Positions 25,018 to 33,131 of a stretch of DNA of 64,000 bases are shown here, piece after piece. Positions within the stretch are counted from its first letter, which is position 1; each line of letters starts with the position of its first letter. The notes under the pieces are model-generated. The model saw only the letters and a list, made by a program, of their open reading frames with translations, ran no database searches and had not been told where the DNA came from. The DNA is from Anaerolineales bacterium (lineage in GTDB: Bacteria > Chloroflexota > Anaerolineae > Anaerolineales > Villigracilaceae), in the NCBI GenBank assembly GCA_025056175.1, contig JANWWK010000003.1, positions 1-64,000 of the forward strand. The letters run 5' to 3'. A program made the translations under genes and the position numbers.

Positions 25018-28000
25018 CTACTCCTTTTTTTCTTCGTCGAGCAAGCCCATCGCACGGGCGTTTTCGATGATGTCGGCATCCGAGAACAGGCCCAGCATGT
25101 CAGCAGGCAGGCCGTTTTCTACCAGTTTTTGTTTGAGCAAGGCGATGTTGTATTTCCCTATCTCGGTTTTGTTGGGGGGAGGAGCAGACGCAAAGGGCGC
25201 AGATTCGGTTTTGAGCCTGGTATACGGCTGTTCGTTCTCTGTGGCAGACGAGCCGGCTTCTGGAGAGGGCGCCAGCCAGTGTGCTTTTTGGTCGGGATAG
25301 CGCGCCTGAATTTTCCGCACCCAGGCATCCAGTGAACCCTCGATGTCGTCATCGCTGCCGTAAGGGGTTGCCAGTTGTAACATGCTGGTTACGCCGGAAC
25401 GGACGATAAAAGCCCGTCCCTGCGGTAGTTCCACATCGGCCAGGCTGCGCGGAAAGCGCCCGTTCAGACGACCAACCGCATCGGCAGTTTTGAGCGCAAT
25501 GCCAAAACTGGGTGCGGCAAATACTTTACGCAGGTCATCGGAAGCACTCAGAATTGCCAGCGAACCGCCGATAATCAGGTACACGCCTTCGGTTTGGTAT
25601 TTTCGCACCAGCGCAGCCATGTTCTCAAAGAAACTCATCTTCTTGCGGCTGGCTTCTTCGGTAAAGGCATCGTAATTGTCAATAAAGACCATGATTTTTC
25701 GGCGTTTGGGGTGAGCCTCGAAATCAGCGCATTCGACTTCCATATTTTCATACCAGGCATCCAGCTGCTCGATGTCGTCAATGGTTTGGACAACGTGCGG
25801 CAGGTCAGCCAGCGAGGTCTCGCTGCCTTTCCATAATTTTCGTGAGAAATCTACCAGCACCATCATAACTTCATCGGGCGAATAGTTAAAGGCAATCGAA
25901 AGCAGCATAGTGCGCAGAGTGGTGGTCTTGCCGGAGAATGGCTGCCCAATGACAACCATGTGCGGTCCCTGCCGTTCAATGTCAATCAGCGCCGGTTCAA
26001 GCGAACGGTCGTCAATCCCCATTACCGCGTTGAGACGGCGCACTTCAGGCAGAGTCGCCTGCTGGAGGACATTTTCAAGCGAAACGCGCAGCGGCAGGGT
26101 TTCGATGGTGGAGGGACGTTCGCCTTTCCAGCCATCGGCCCATAGCTCTTTCATCCGCACACACATCCGATTAATTTTCGCCAGCCCATCGGGGTCGTTT
26201 TCTTCAGGCGCAAAGGTCAGTGCCGTCTGAAATTCAAGCGGCGTGTTCCCCACGCGCACGTAGCCGCGTCCAGGGATGGGACTCAAATCTGCCGGAACGC
26301 CGCGTCCCACGACTTCGGCGTATTCGGAGGGGTCCGAAAGCTTCAGAGTGAAACGTTCAGTAATCAGGTTATAGAGTTTTCCAGTCAACGCATTCGGCAG
26401 GTCAGCGGAAATCAGAAAATGAACGCCATACGCACGCGATTCGCGCACGAGTGAGATGAGTGGTCCCATCAGACCGTCGTAGTATTCTTTGAATTCTGCA
26501 AAGTTATCAATTACCACCAGCACGGCAGGAAGAGGGCGTTCAGGATGTGCCAGGTTGTACGAATCCAGGCTATTGACGCGGGCTTCACTGAACAAAACCT
26601 GCCGATGGTCAATGATGTCATTGACCTTACGGAGAACGCGCAAAACGCGCTCTTCTTCTTCCGAAGTAATCACCGCGCCGACGTGCGGCAAGTCGCGCAG
26701 GATGGTGAGCGCGCGTCCGCCAAAATCCAAAATATAGATATGGAGTTCATCAGGTGAATGCGTCAGCGCCAGGCTGGTAATGACCGTACGCAGGAACGTG
26801 GTTTTGCCGCGCCCCGAAGCACCGAAGATGACCGCATGACCATTGGGGAAATCAATTTTGAGCGGCTTCTGACTGGCCTGGTAGGGATTGTCAATCACCC
26901 CCACCAGTGGACGCATCGCCGTCTTGCCCCAGCCGGCGCCTTCCCAGCGGAATTCGTCCTCCCAAAAAGTCAGGGCTTTTTCATTGAGCGCGAAGCCGCT
27001 CACCTTGTGCGAATCAGAGGCGCGCAAGAGTTCAATATCGGCATCGGACATGTAAGCCGTATCAAGCGGGGAGTGCAGGGTGAGAACATTTGCTCCCGTT
27101 TGGGTTGGCAAAAATTGCGGCCAGGGCCGCCACTGCGGCTTAGATTCTTGCGTGGCAAGCCCGGCGAGCATTTCGACAATGACATCATACAATTTGGGCG
27201 GTTCGGTAGACTTCTGTCCACCCGTTTTACGTGGTCGGTCAAGCCAGATGACGTTGGGAGTCACGTTTTCTTCCTGCGGGCCTTTGTAATCGCCGCCGGT
27301 GTAAGCAGTTTGAATCAATTCAATGTTCTCATTGCCAATTTGCAAATAGCCGCGTCCCGGAATACCAGGCGGGAGAAACGCCGCATCGGGTCGGCGCAAC
27401 ACTTCGCGGCTGTCATCGGGAGTTTCCACACGCAGGGAAATACGGAATTTGATGTTGGCGCGCATCTGGTCAGTGACCCCCACCGGACGCTGCGCCGCCA
27501 GGATGAGCGACACTCCCAGCGCCCGCCCCAGACGGGTGATGCTTTCGAGTTGCGCCCGGAATTCAGGGTTGCCCGAAATCATCTCGGCGAATTCGTCAAT
27601 GATAATGAAGAGATGCGGATAAGGCGGGCGTTCCGGGTCCAGGTGCAATCCCTTTTTTCGGTAGTGAACGATGTCTTTAGAGTTGGTGTAGGTGTTCAGG
27701 CGCTGGCGACGGTCGAGTTCTGCGATGATGGAGGCAAACACACGTGCAGTGGCCGATTGGTCCAGGTTGGAAACAATGTCCACCGCGTGCGGCAGGCGCT
27801 TAAAGGGCTCAAAAGCTGCACCACCCTTGTAATCTACCAGGACGAAGTTGAGCGCATCGGGACTGAAGTTGAGCGCCAAACCGATGACCAGTGTCATCAA
27901 CAGTTCAGATTTGCCCGAACCGGTAGAACCGGCGATGATGCCATGCACGCCATCGGCTTTGGCCGAGAAGGTTAACACGCGCGGTTCATTCCCCGAAAGC

Positions 28001-29577
28001 AAACCCACCGCCGTGTAAGGCCAATCGGCGGTGGCAGGGTTCGTGCTGCGCCGCCAGTTTTCGCGGGCAAACTCCTGCATTTCGTCTATGGATTGCAGGT
28101 TGAGCATTTCCATCAGGGTCACAGTCGCTGCCAGGCTGGAGCCATAGCCGCGGCGAATATCTACCGGTTCGAGCGCGCGTGAGAACTCACGGGCTTTTTC
28201 CTGCGTAGAGACCAGTTTCGTCGTCCCAACATACCGCACGGTGTTGAACCCGGTTTCTGCATAGCGAAAAACAGCAGACTCTTCATCCGCAGGGTCATCA
28301 TCTACTTCGATGATAGCCGAACAGCGACTGGGAACCTTCGCACGTTCGGGAACCAGGAAGATAATGCCCGCGCCCAATTTTTGGCCGTCCATGAGAATTG
28401 TGGAAATGGCGGCCTCGCCTTCCAGGTCACGCAGGCACGACCACTCCGGCGCCGGCGTGCGTACATCCACTACCACCAACAAGAAGGGCAGTTTTACATC
28501 TGCGCCGCTTTCTTTGTCTTGCAGGCGCATCCGGCGGCGCTCCAACAGGGTGCGAATGTTCTTCCAGAACAATCTCATGCGGTCAGGTTCATTTTCGCCG
28601 GGACGTTCTTCGCTCTCAAAGAGCAGCGTTTCGGTTTTATCGGCTTCTTTGCAGTGGGGAAGGGCGTACGCCCAGCGCCAGTAGGGACGTGCGGCATTTG
28701 TGCCAGCGACGTAAAGCATGGTATCTTGCGGAGAATGGAACGCGGCGTAATCTACCAGCATAGTTCGCAGGTAAGCATGGACTTTTTCAGTCGAAGAGCC
28801 GGTAATGCCGATAGAATGCCGGACGGTGATTCCCTTAGATTCTTGCGTTTCTTCTTTGGGCGCGCCCTCGCCCTGCTGTTGCTCTTGCTTTTTTTCCACT
28901 TTCTTCTTCTGGCTGTCATCGGAGGGCAGGTACACTGGCACGGTTACCGGCACGTTGTAGAGCAGGCGCGAGTCTTCGGCCAGGCGCACGGCTTCACGCA
29001 TAAGCGGATTTTCAGTTTTTTCGTTTTCGGAAATTTTGTAAATGACAGTCGAGGCACGGGTGCTGATTCCCAGCCGTAAATGCAGAAAGTCATGGTCGGT
29101 GGGGCGACGCTCCCACAGCCGCGTGCCGGAGCGGATGGCTTCCTGCCGGGCCTCCGGTGAGCGCGTCAGGTCGGCAGCAATACCGAGCGTTTTTTCGGGG
29201 TTGGGGTAGTTGTAAAAATAATAAATGCGCTGTTGTTCGTGTTCGCTTTCCATCTTACGGCGCAGTTCGCTGATTCGGCGTTTGTAGGCGGCTTCGGCCT
29301 GTTCGCGCTGTTTGCGTTCCTGCGTATGGGTGTAAATTGCCAGCGCCACCGTGCCAACCACCGAGAGCGCCATCGGTATCATCATCAACAGATTGCGTCC
29401 CTGTCCAAAAAAAGACATCAAAATATAGCCCAGAATCATCATCATCGGCAAAAAAGCCTGCTGAAGCAGCTGTCCGTAGTTCTCCTGGTTATCGGGTGGG
29501 TTTGGAACGGAATATACCCCCGAAGGGAGTTGCGGCTCAATGCGCGGCGGGCGGTCAATATAGATTTTCTCTGCCAT
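25018..29577 (-). CDS. eccC: EccC/EssC-like FtsK/SpoIIIE-type ATPase, type VII secretion motor
   Basis: The 1519-residue membrane ATPase has an N-terminal cytosolic stub, two transmembrane helices at about 38-85 (FLPMMMILGYILMSFFG; LLMMIPMALSVVGTVALAIY), a charged coiled-coil, and three P-loop domains. Walker A motifs are GSTGSGKSE near 545 (D1), GASGRGKTT near 920 (D2) and GQPFSGKTT near 1212 (D3). Walker B is FIIIDEFAEM in D1, but the catalytic Glu is Asn in D2 (VVIDNFAEF) and D3 (VFIDNYDAF). This is the EccC pattern, in which D1 is the catalytic ATPase and later domains bind substrate. It would drive export of the WXG100-like proteins encoded upstream. There is no FHA domain at the N-terminus, unlike EssC. 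The C-terminus carries a Pro-rich linker and a small helical tail. Confidence 0.9.
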   Translation of the reverse strand: MAEKIYIDRPPRIEPQLPSGVYSVPNPPDNQENYGQLLQQAFLPMMMILGYILMSFFGQGRNLLMMIPMALSVVGTVALAIYTHTQERKQREQAEAAYKRRISELRRKMESEHEQQRIYYFYNYPNPEKTLGIAADLTRSPEARQEAIRSGTRLWERRPTDHDFLHLRLGISTRASTVIYKISENEKTENPLMREAVRLAEDSRLLYNVPVTVPVYLPSDDSQKKKVEKKQEQQQGEGAPKEETQESKGITVRHSIGITGSSTEKVHAYLRTMLVDYAAFHSPQDTMLYVAGTNAARPYWRWAYALPHCKEADKTETLLFESEERPGENEPDRMRLFWKNIRTLLERRRMRLQDKESGADVKLPFLLVVVDVRTPAPEWSCLRDLEGEAAISTILMDGQKLGAGIIFLVPERAKVPSRCSAIIEVDDDPADEESAVFRYAETGFNTVRYVGTTKLVSTQEKAREFSRALEPVDIRRGYGSSLAATVTLMEMLNLQSIDEMQEFARENWRRSTNPATADWPYTAVGLLSGNEPRVLTFSAKADGVHGIIAGSTGSGKSELLMTLVIGLALNFSPDALNFVLVDYKGGAAFEPFKRLPHAVDIVSNLDQSATARVFASIIAELDRRQRLNTYTNSKDIVHYRKKGLHLDPERPPYPHLFIIIDEFAEMISGNPEFRAQLESITRLGRALGVSLILAAQRPVGVTDQMRANIKFRISLRVETPDDSREVLRRPDAAFLPPGIPGRGYLQIGNENIELIQTAYTGGDYKGPQEENVTPNVIWLDRPRKTGGQKSTEPPKLYDVIVEMLAGLATQESKPQWRPWPQFLPTQTGANVLTLHSPLDTAYMSDADIELLRASDSHKVSGFALNEKALTFWEDEFRWEGAGWGKTAMRPLVGVIDNPYQASQKPLKIDFPNGHAVIFGASGRGKTTFLRTVITSLALTHSPDELHIYILDFGGRALTILRDLPHVGAVITSEEEERVLRVLRKVNDIIDHRQVLFSEARVNSLDSYNLAHPERPLPAVLVVIDNFAEFKEYYDGLMGPLISLVRESRAYGVHFLISADLPNALTGKLYNLITERFTLKLSDPSEYAEVVGRGVPADLSPIPGRGYVRVGNTPLEFQTALTFAPEENDPDGLAKINRMCVRMKELWADGWKGERPSTIETLPLRVSLENVLQQATLPEVRRLNAVMGIDDRSLEPALIDIERQGPHMVVIGQPFSGKTTTLRTMLLSIAFNYSPDEVMMVLVDFSRKLWKGSETSLADLPHVVQTIDDIEQLDAWYENMEVECADFEAHPKRRKIMVFIDNYDAFTEEASRKKMSFFENMAALVRKYQTEGVYLIIGGSLAILSASDDLRKVFAAPSFGIALKTADAVGRLNGRFPRSLADVELPQGRAFIVRSGVTSMLQLATPYGSDDDIEGSLDAWVRKIQARYPDQKAHWLAPSPEAGSSATENEQPYTRLKTESAPFASAPPPNKTEIGKYNIALLKQKLVENGLPADMLGLFSDADIIENARAMGLLDEEKKE

Positions 29578-29594
29578 ACGCGGTTACTCCATTT

Positions 29595-30665
29595 TCAAGG
29601 GACGGTCGCCACAGCGAACATTAACAAGAGCGAAATTGCCAGCAACGAAGCCAGGATGATGAACACCATGCGCCAGTTAACCCCGCGCGGCTTCTTTTCT
29701 GCCGGGATGGGCGGAAAATTCGGCTGAAGCGCCCGCACGAACGCCAGGACATCCGGAAAACGCTGGCTAACCTGCTGGCTGACCGCCTTTTCGGCAATAG
29801 CGGGGATGTTTTTCAAGTCAATGCGACCGGTGGGGGGCGGCTCTGTCTGCAACACACTCTTTAACACAGCGTCATCTTTTTTGAGATGATACGGATAAGC
29901 CGGATGACCCTTGAGCATTTCATACAAAATCAACCCCATGCCATAAACATCGGTGGCCGGTCCCACCGCGCCTTTCGTGCCATCCAGCATCTCCGGCGCG
30001 GTATAGGCAGGGAGGTTATAGTTTGGATTCCACATCTCAAAGACGGCGTTTCCTGAAGCGCTCACGCCCAAATCGAGCAGCATAGGGCGCGGAATACCTT
30101 GCTTATCGAAGCGCACCAGCACCACATCGGGATTGAGACACAAATGCAGCCGCCCGGCTTTGTGCAGATACAAAATTACATCGGCGATGCTCAAAATAAT
30201 CCAGCCAGCGTGCTGAAACCAGGGCTGAGGATTGCGAAGCAAAAGGTTACGCAAAATGACGCCATCCGCATATCGGAAGACTTCATAATACTTCACCCGT
30301 CCGTTAATCACCGTCCAGCCGTAAGGATATGCCGTTACCGAGCCTTGCGGATGGGCCGGAAGTAACACCGGAAGAAGCGGATGCTGACCAGCGCGCGCCA
30401 GCGTGAGAAAAGCTTTGGCTTCTGAGCGCAGCTTCTCTTCACAGCCCACATTGGCAATTTTGAGCAACACTTCTTCGTCACCGCGCCGGGCATGATACAC
30501 GATAGCGGAGCGGGTCACCACAATCGGCTGCACAATTTCGATAGGGCCAAACCATTCCCCATTATCGAAAATCTCGGTGGCGTTTTCTGCCGGGCAATAG
30601 GTTTCCTGACACCACAAATTGAAATCTTGCGAAATGACGTTGCACTTCTGGCAGATACGCTTCAT
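29595..30665 (-). CDS. Membrane-anchored Ser/Thr pseudokinase with N-terminal zinc-ribbon-like cysteines
   Basis: The 356-residue protein begins with C5xxC8 and C19xxxxC24, a zinc-ribbon pattern, then a kinase fold at about 40-320. The ATP-binding lysine is kept (VLLKI, Lys69), a likely alpha-C Glu is at 82, and DLG (198-200) replaces DFG. The catalytic loop HRD is replaced by His174-Leu-Cys176 (LHLCLNPDVVLV), so the catalytic Asp is missing, while TAPEM (APE) is intact. This argues for a pseudokinase. One transmembrane helix ends the protein (about 330-352). Firmicutes T7SS component EssB/YukC is also a membrane pseudokinase, so this may be its analogue; homology is not shown. GAGGTG precedes the ATG at 30665. 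It lies 17 nt upstream of the motor gene. Confidence 0.8.
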   Translation of the reverse strand: MKRICQKCNVISQDFNLWCQETYCPAENATEIFDNGEWFGPIEIVQPIVVTRSAIVYHARRGDEEVLLKIANVGCEEKLRSEAKAFLTLARAGQHPLLPVLLPAHPQGSVTAYPYGWTVINGRVKYYEVFRYADGVILRNLLLRNPQPWFQHAGWIILSIADVILYLHKAGRLHLCLNPDVVLVRFDKQGIPRPMLLDLGVSASGNAVFEMWNPNYNLPAYTAPEMLDGTKGAVGPATDVYGMGLILYEMLKGHPAYPYHLKKDDAVLKSVLQTEPPPTGRIDLKNIPAIAEKAVSQQVSQRFPDVLAFVRALQPNFPPIPAEKKPRGVNWRMVFIILASLLAISLLLMFAVATVP

Positions 30666-30693
30666 AGCACCTCGCAAAACAAGTTCAGCCAAA

Positions 30694-30742
30694 GAGAAAA
30701 CCGCGCCTGATTTTGGGTTCCCCTGCGCAGGCGCGGTTTCTC
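30694..30742 (-). terminator. Intra-operon hairpin, probable leaky terminator after the WXG100-like genes
   Basis: A GC-rich stem (minus strand GAGAAACCGCGCCTG at 30728-30742 with its complement at 30694-30709, one bulged A) is followed by TTTTCTCTTTGG-like sequence. It lies between the small secreted-protein genes and the pseudokinase/motor genes, which would allow more WXG100 protein than motor. Confidence 0.7.
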
Positions 30743-30812
30743 GTCCTGATTGCAGACATCGGAAGAGTTCCGCCTGACGGAAAGCGTTCGTCCGACGGAT
30801 AGATGCCAGCCT

Positions 30813-31109
30813 CTAGCAGAAACGGCGCGAGCCAGAATAGTCCCCATCGCGGTAAGCCCGGATGGCGCTTTGAATATCGCCAGAGAGTTCAATCATCTTG
30901 TTGGCTGCACGCTGCACATTCGGCTTGATGCGGTCTACAAACGCTGAAAGCGCAGCGGTGGCACCGAAGGAAATCCAGGCAGTTGCCTTCAGCACGAAAC
31001 TAATGGCCTCGAGCGCTTTCGCTACGGCGTTCAGAACTTCGCCAAAGTTCTTAAAGTCGTTGCTCATTTTCTCGACGGCGGGAATATCCATATAGACTTC
31101 TTCAGCCAT
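30813..31109 (-). CDS. Small WXG100-like helical protein with a YxxxD tail
   Basis: The 98-residue protein is predicted as a helical hairpin. The turn holds Trp45-Ile-Ser47 followed by FGA (a WXG-like turn with Ser for Gly). The C-terminal part has Tyr86-x-x-x-Asp90 (AYRDGD), matching the YxxxD/E export signal of WXG100 family proteins. The centre (AISFVLKATAWISFGATAALSAF) is more hydrophobic than in typical members. It is the last of five small genes in the locus. The terminator hairpin lies 70 nt after its stop. GAGAGG precedes the ATG. Confidence 0.65.
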   Translation of the reverse strand: MAEEVYMDIPAVEKMSNDFKNFGEVLNAVAKALEAISFVLKATAWISFGATAALSAFVDRIKPNVQRAANKMIELSGDIQSAIRAYRDGDYSGSRRFC

Positions 31110-31128
31110 AGTTGCCTCTCTTTACGGG

Positions 31129-31458
31129 TCAAAAAATCTGCGAGAAGACATCGAACAGAGATTGTGCCTGTGAGGCGGCTTGCCTACCGGCCTGATTCAT
31201 GCGGTCTTGCGCTTTTTTGAGAGCGTCGGCATAACCGTTATTGACGTTCATAATGTTGACCAGCATGGGAATGACCTCAGAGGTCATCTCATTCACAAAA
31301 CGGGTCGCGCCATCGCCTTTCCAAATGCCGCCCACCACCTGTTGAACCAGCGCGCGTAAAGGTGCAGTCACGGCATCTTCAATGATGCGCACCTGTTGCA
31401 AAATCTGGCTGATGATATTGCCCACCAGGTCGTCCACAAATTTGAACAGTCCAAACAT
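31129..31458 (-). CDS. WXG100-like protein (WKG turn)
   Basis: The 109-residue helical-hairpin protein has the central motif GGIWKGDGATRFVNEM, with Trp46-Lys-Gly48 in the family position between two helices and an acidic/aromatic pattern after it. No YxxxD/E was seen near the C-terminus (ends SLFDVFSQIF). The N-terminus is unusually hydrophobic (MFGLFKFVDDLVGNIISQIL). AGGAGGTGACCT-like sequence precedes the ATG. It would be secreted or form a dimer with one of its neighbours. It lies 10 nt after the preceding gene. Confidence 0.75.
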   Translation of the reverse strand: MFGLFKFVDDLVGNIISQILQQVRIIEDAVTAPLRALVQQVVGGIWKGDGATRFVNEMTSEVIPMLVNIMNVNNGYADALKKAQDRMNQAGRQAASQAQSLFDVFSQIF

Positions 31459-31468
31459 AGGTCACCTC

Positions 31469-31759
31469 CTAGAAATTGCCCCCGGCTTTCTGGTCGGCGG
31501 CGCGCATATCGGCAATGGCCTGCTTGATGTCGTTGGCAACTTCCTGATATTTGGCGCTTAATTTGGTCACGCGCTGAAAGAATACTCCCAACGCCTGTAC
31601 ATACGCTTCGCCAGGTTCGCCCAGCAGCGCGCCATTTTGCATCTGCCCGGCAATTTTGCGGGAAATCGCTGCCGTCTGATTCAAACGCTGCGCCACCATT
31701 TCGCAATGCTTTGCCATATCCTCCAGAGCAGGATAATTGACGCGAATTCGGTCTGACAT
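31469..31759 (-). CDS. WXG100-like protein with Leu in place of Trp
   Basis: The 96-residue helical-hairpin protein has the turn GALLGEPGEAYVQAL at residues 43-57: Leu45-Leu-Gly47 stands where WXG is expected, and the following GEAYV pattern is typical of the family. Length and position in the run of small genes support the assignment. GAGGTCAAA precedes the ATG. It may pair with a WXG-bearing neighbour, as WXG100 proteins often act as heterodimers. Confidence 0.75.
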   Translation of the reverse strand: MSDRIRVNYPALEDMAKHCEMVAQRLNQTAAISRKIAGQMQNGALLGEPGEAYVQALGVFFQRVTKLSAKYQEVANDIKQAIADMRAADQKAGGNF

Positions 31760-31780
31760 TTTGACCTCCTACTACGGTAA

Positions 31781-32089
31781 TTACGCGCCGATATTGTTGA
31801 AGAAACCCCTGGTCTCTTCATCGGCAGAGCGAATGATTTGGACAATTTGCGAAGCCACCTTACCGGCCACATCAAGCGCATGAACCATCTTCTGATGTGC
31901 AGGCAGAACCGTGCCGTTCATTTCGTTAAAGAACTGGTCTGCACCCTGGCCGACCCAGCCATCGCCGTGCAGAGCATCCACTTTCGATTTGGTCTGTTGG
32001 AGAAGCGCGCGGTGTTCCTGCTCCTCCGCTTCCAACAATTTGATGATGCCCTGCATTTCATCGTAATTGACTTGAAGCAATCCAGCCAT
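31781..32089 (-). CDS. WXG100 family protein (WVG turn)
   Basis: The 102-residue protein is the most canonical member: helix 1 (about 8-40), turn GDGWVGQGADQFFNEM with Trp45-Val-Gly47, and helix 2 (about 55-95). Similar residues flank the turn in the long member encoded at 32201-33121 (DWAGEAAEKFFAEM), indicating gene duplication. GGATGGAGGT precedes the ATG at 32089. No signal peptide is present, as expected for type VII substrates. Confidence 0.88.
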   Translation of the reverse strand: MAGLLQVNYDEMQGIIKLLEAEEQEHRALLQQTKSKVDALHGDGWVGQGADQFFNEMNGTVLPAHQKMVHALDVAGKVASQIVQIIRSADEETRGFFNNIGA

Positions 32090-32200
32090 ACCTCCATCCT
32101 TTCTCCTTCAGGGAATTGGTGACAAAAAACAAATAAAACGAGCAAACGTGCAATCTGGAATAGAACCACCTCCTTTTCGAGACACCAGTAATCTCAAAGT
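32090..32200 (-). other. Intergenic stretch with a strong Shine-Dalgarno-like sequence but no evident ORF
   Basis: On the minus strand AAAAGGAGGTGGTT (about 32167-32180) is an excellent ribosome-binding sequence, yet no ATG follows at the right distance. An AT-rich tract follows (TTTTATTTGTTTTTTG). It could be the remnant of a lost small gene, a translation-stimulating leader or chance. Confidence 0.3.
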
Positions 32201-33121
32201 TCAATCTTTGTCCTTTTTGGCATCCTTGATGGCTTTGGCTGCCGCGCCTGCTGCGGCACTACCAGCCACGCCGGCCACACCAGCCGCCGCTGCGCCCGTG
32301 CCTGGCGAGGATGTCTGAACGGCTTCGCCAGAACTACCGCCGCCAGGTGACGGTGACGGCGGCGTGGCACCACCGCCAGCACTACCACCACTGCCAAACA
32401 GGTGGTCAGGCAGGTCTTCAGGCGCACGCGAACCAACCGAAGCCGATTGCGAAGTCTGGTCTACCATGCCGGCGCCCATCCCTTTCAGGTCGCCGCGTAA
32501 GCCCTCACTGCTGGTTGCACTGCTGCCACCTCCACCACCGCCGCCAGCAGGGGTTGTTTGCGTTTCAGGGGTCTTACCACCCCCCTTACCGCCTTCCTGG
32601 TCGCCACCGCCACCCCGTTCAAACTCCTGCGAACCAGAAGAAGATTCGGGCGAGGGAGTCTGTGTGTTACCGGTTTCACTGCCCGGCACTTCCGGTCTCT
32701 GCGTGACAGCCTCGAATTCCGAAGCGCCGAAATCACCACCTAAACCACCTTCTCCGCTATCGCCCGGCACACGCCCCAACACCGCTTCAAAGCCCGAAGC
32801 GCCGAAATCCTCACCACTCTGAAACTCGTTTTTGAAGAAATTGGCATTTTCTTCGTCCGCTTCACGGATAATTTTCACAATTTTCATGAGAACGTCTTGC
32901 GCAAAGAAATGCGCTTTCGAAACCCGCATCAGCGCCGGGAGCAAATCCTGTTCCATTTCAGCGAAGAATTTTTCCGCTGCTTCGCCAGCCCAATCTTTGC
33001 GTAAATTTTGCAATCGCAAACGGGTCGCAGTGAGCAGTTGGGCAAAATCTTCGCCTTCGCCGTTGAACGTTTTGACAATAGCGTCCAATTCGTCATACTT
33101 GAGTTGAAGAATCCGGGACAT
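32201..33121 (-). CDS. WXG100-domain protein with a long low-complexity Gly/Ser/Pro/Ala-rich tail
   Basis: The 306-residue protein has an N-terminal WXG100 hairpin (1-95) with Trp44-Ala-Gly46 in RKDWAGEAAEKFFAEM. The tail then holds a duplicated block (DFGASGFEAV at about 105 and DFGASEFEAV at about 130), acidic and Ser/Thr-rich stretches, a run of eight glycines, Pro/Ser-rich sequence and a final Ala-rich helix ending in a Lys/Asp cluster (KDAKKDKD). The start at 33121 follows AGGGAAG; in-frame codons to 33169 add nothing conserved. It may be an effector or surface-exposed substrate with the tail as a spacer. It is 10 nt after the VWA-FHA gene. Confidence 0.8.
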   Translation of the reverse strand: MSRILQLKYDELDAIVKTFNGEGEDFAQLLTATRLRLQNLRKDWAGEAAEKFFAEMEQDLLPALMRVSKAHFFAQDVLMKIVKIIREADEENANFFKNEFQSGEDFGASGFEAVLGRVPGDSGEGGLGGDFGASEFEAVTQRPEVPGSETGNTQTPSPESSSGSQEFERGGGGDQEGGKGGGKTPETQTTPAGGGGGGGSSATSSEGLRGDLKGMGAGMVDQTSQSASVGSRAPEDLPDHLFGSGGSAGGGATPPSPSPGGGSSGEAVQTSSPGTGAAAAGVAGVAGSAAAGAAAKAIKDAKKDKD

Positions 33122-33131
33122 AAGACTTCCC

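Noticed and set aside
26758..27975. Plus-strand ORF of 405 codons opposite the secretion motor
   Set aside because: It is antisense to conserved ATPase domains, has no ribosome-binding site or recognisable motif, and is best explained as a shadow.
32090..32200. Possible extra WXG100 gene after the strong AAAAGGAGGTGG sequence
   Set aside because: No ATG or GTG start gives a hairpin-type protein. The candidate frames are short or run into the next gene out of frame.
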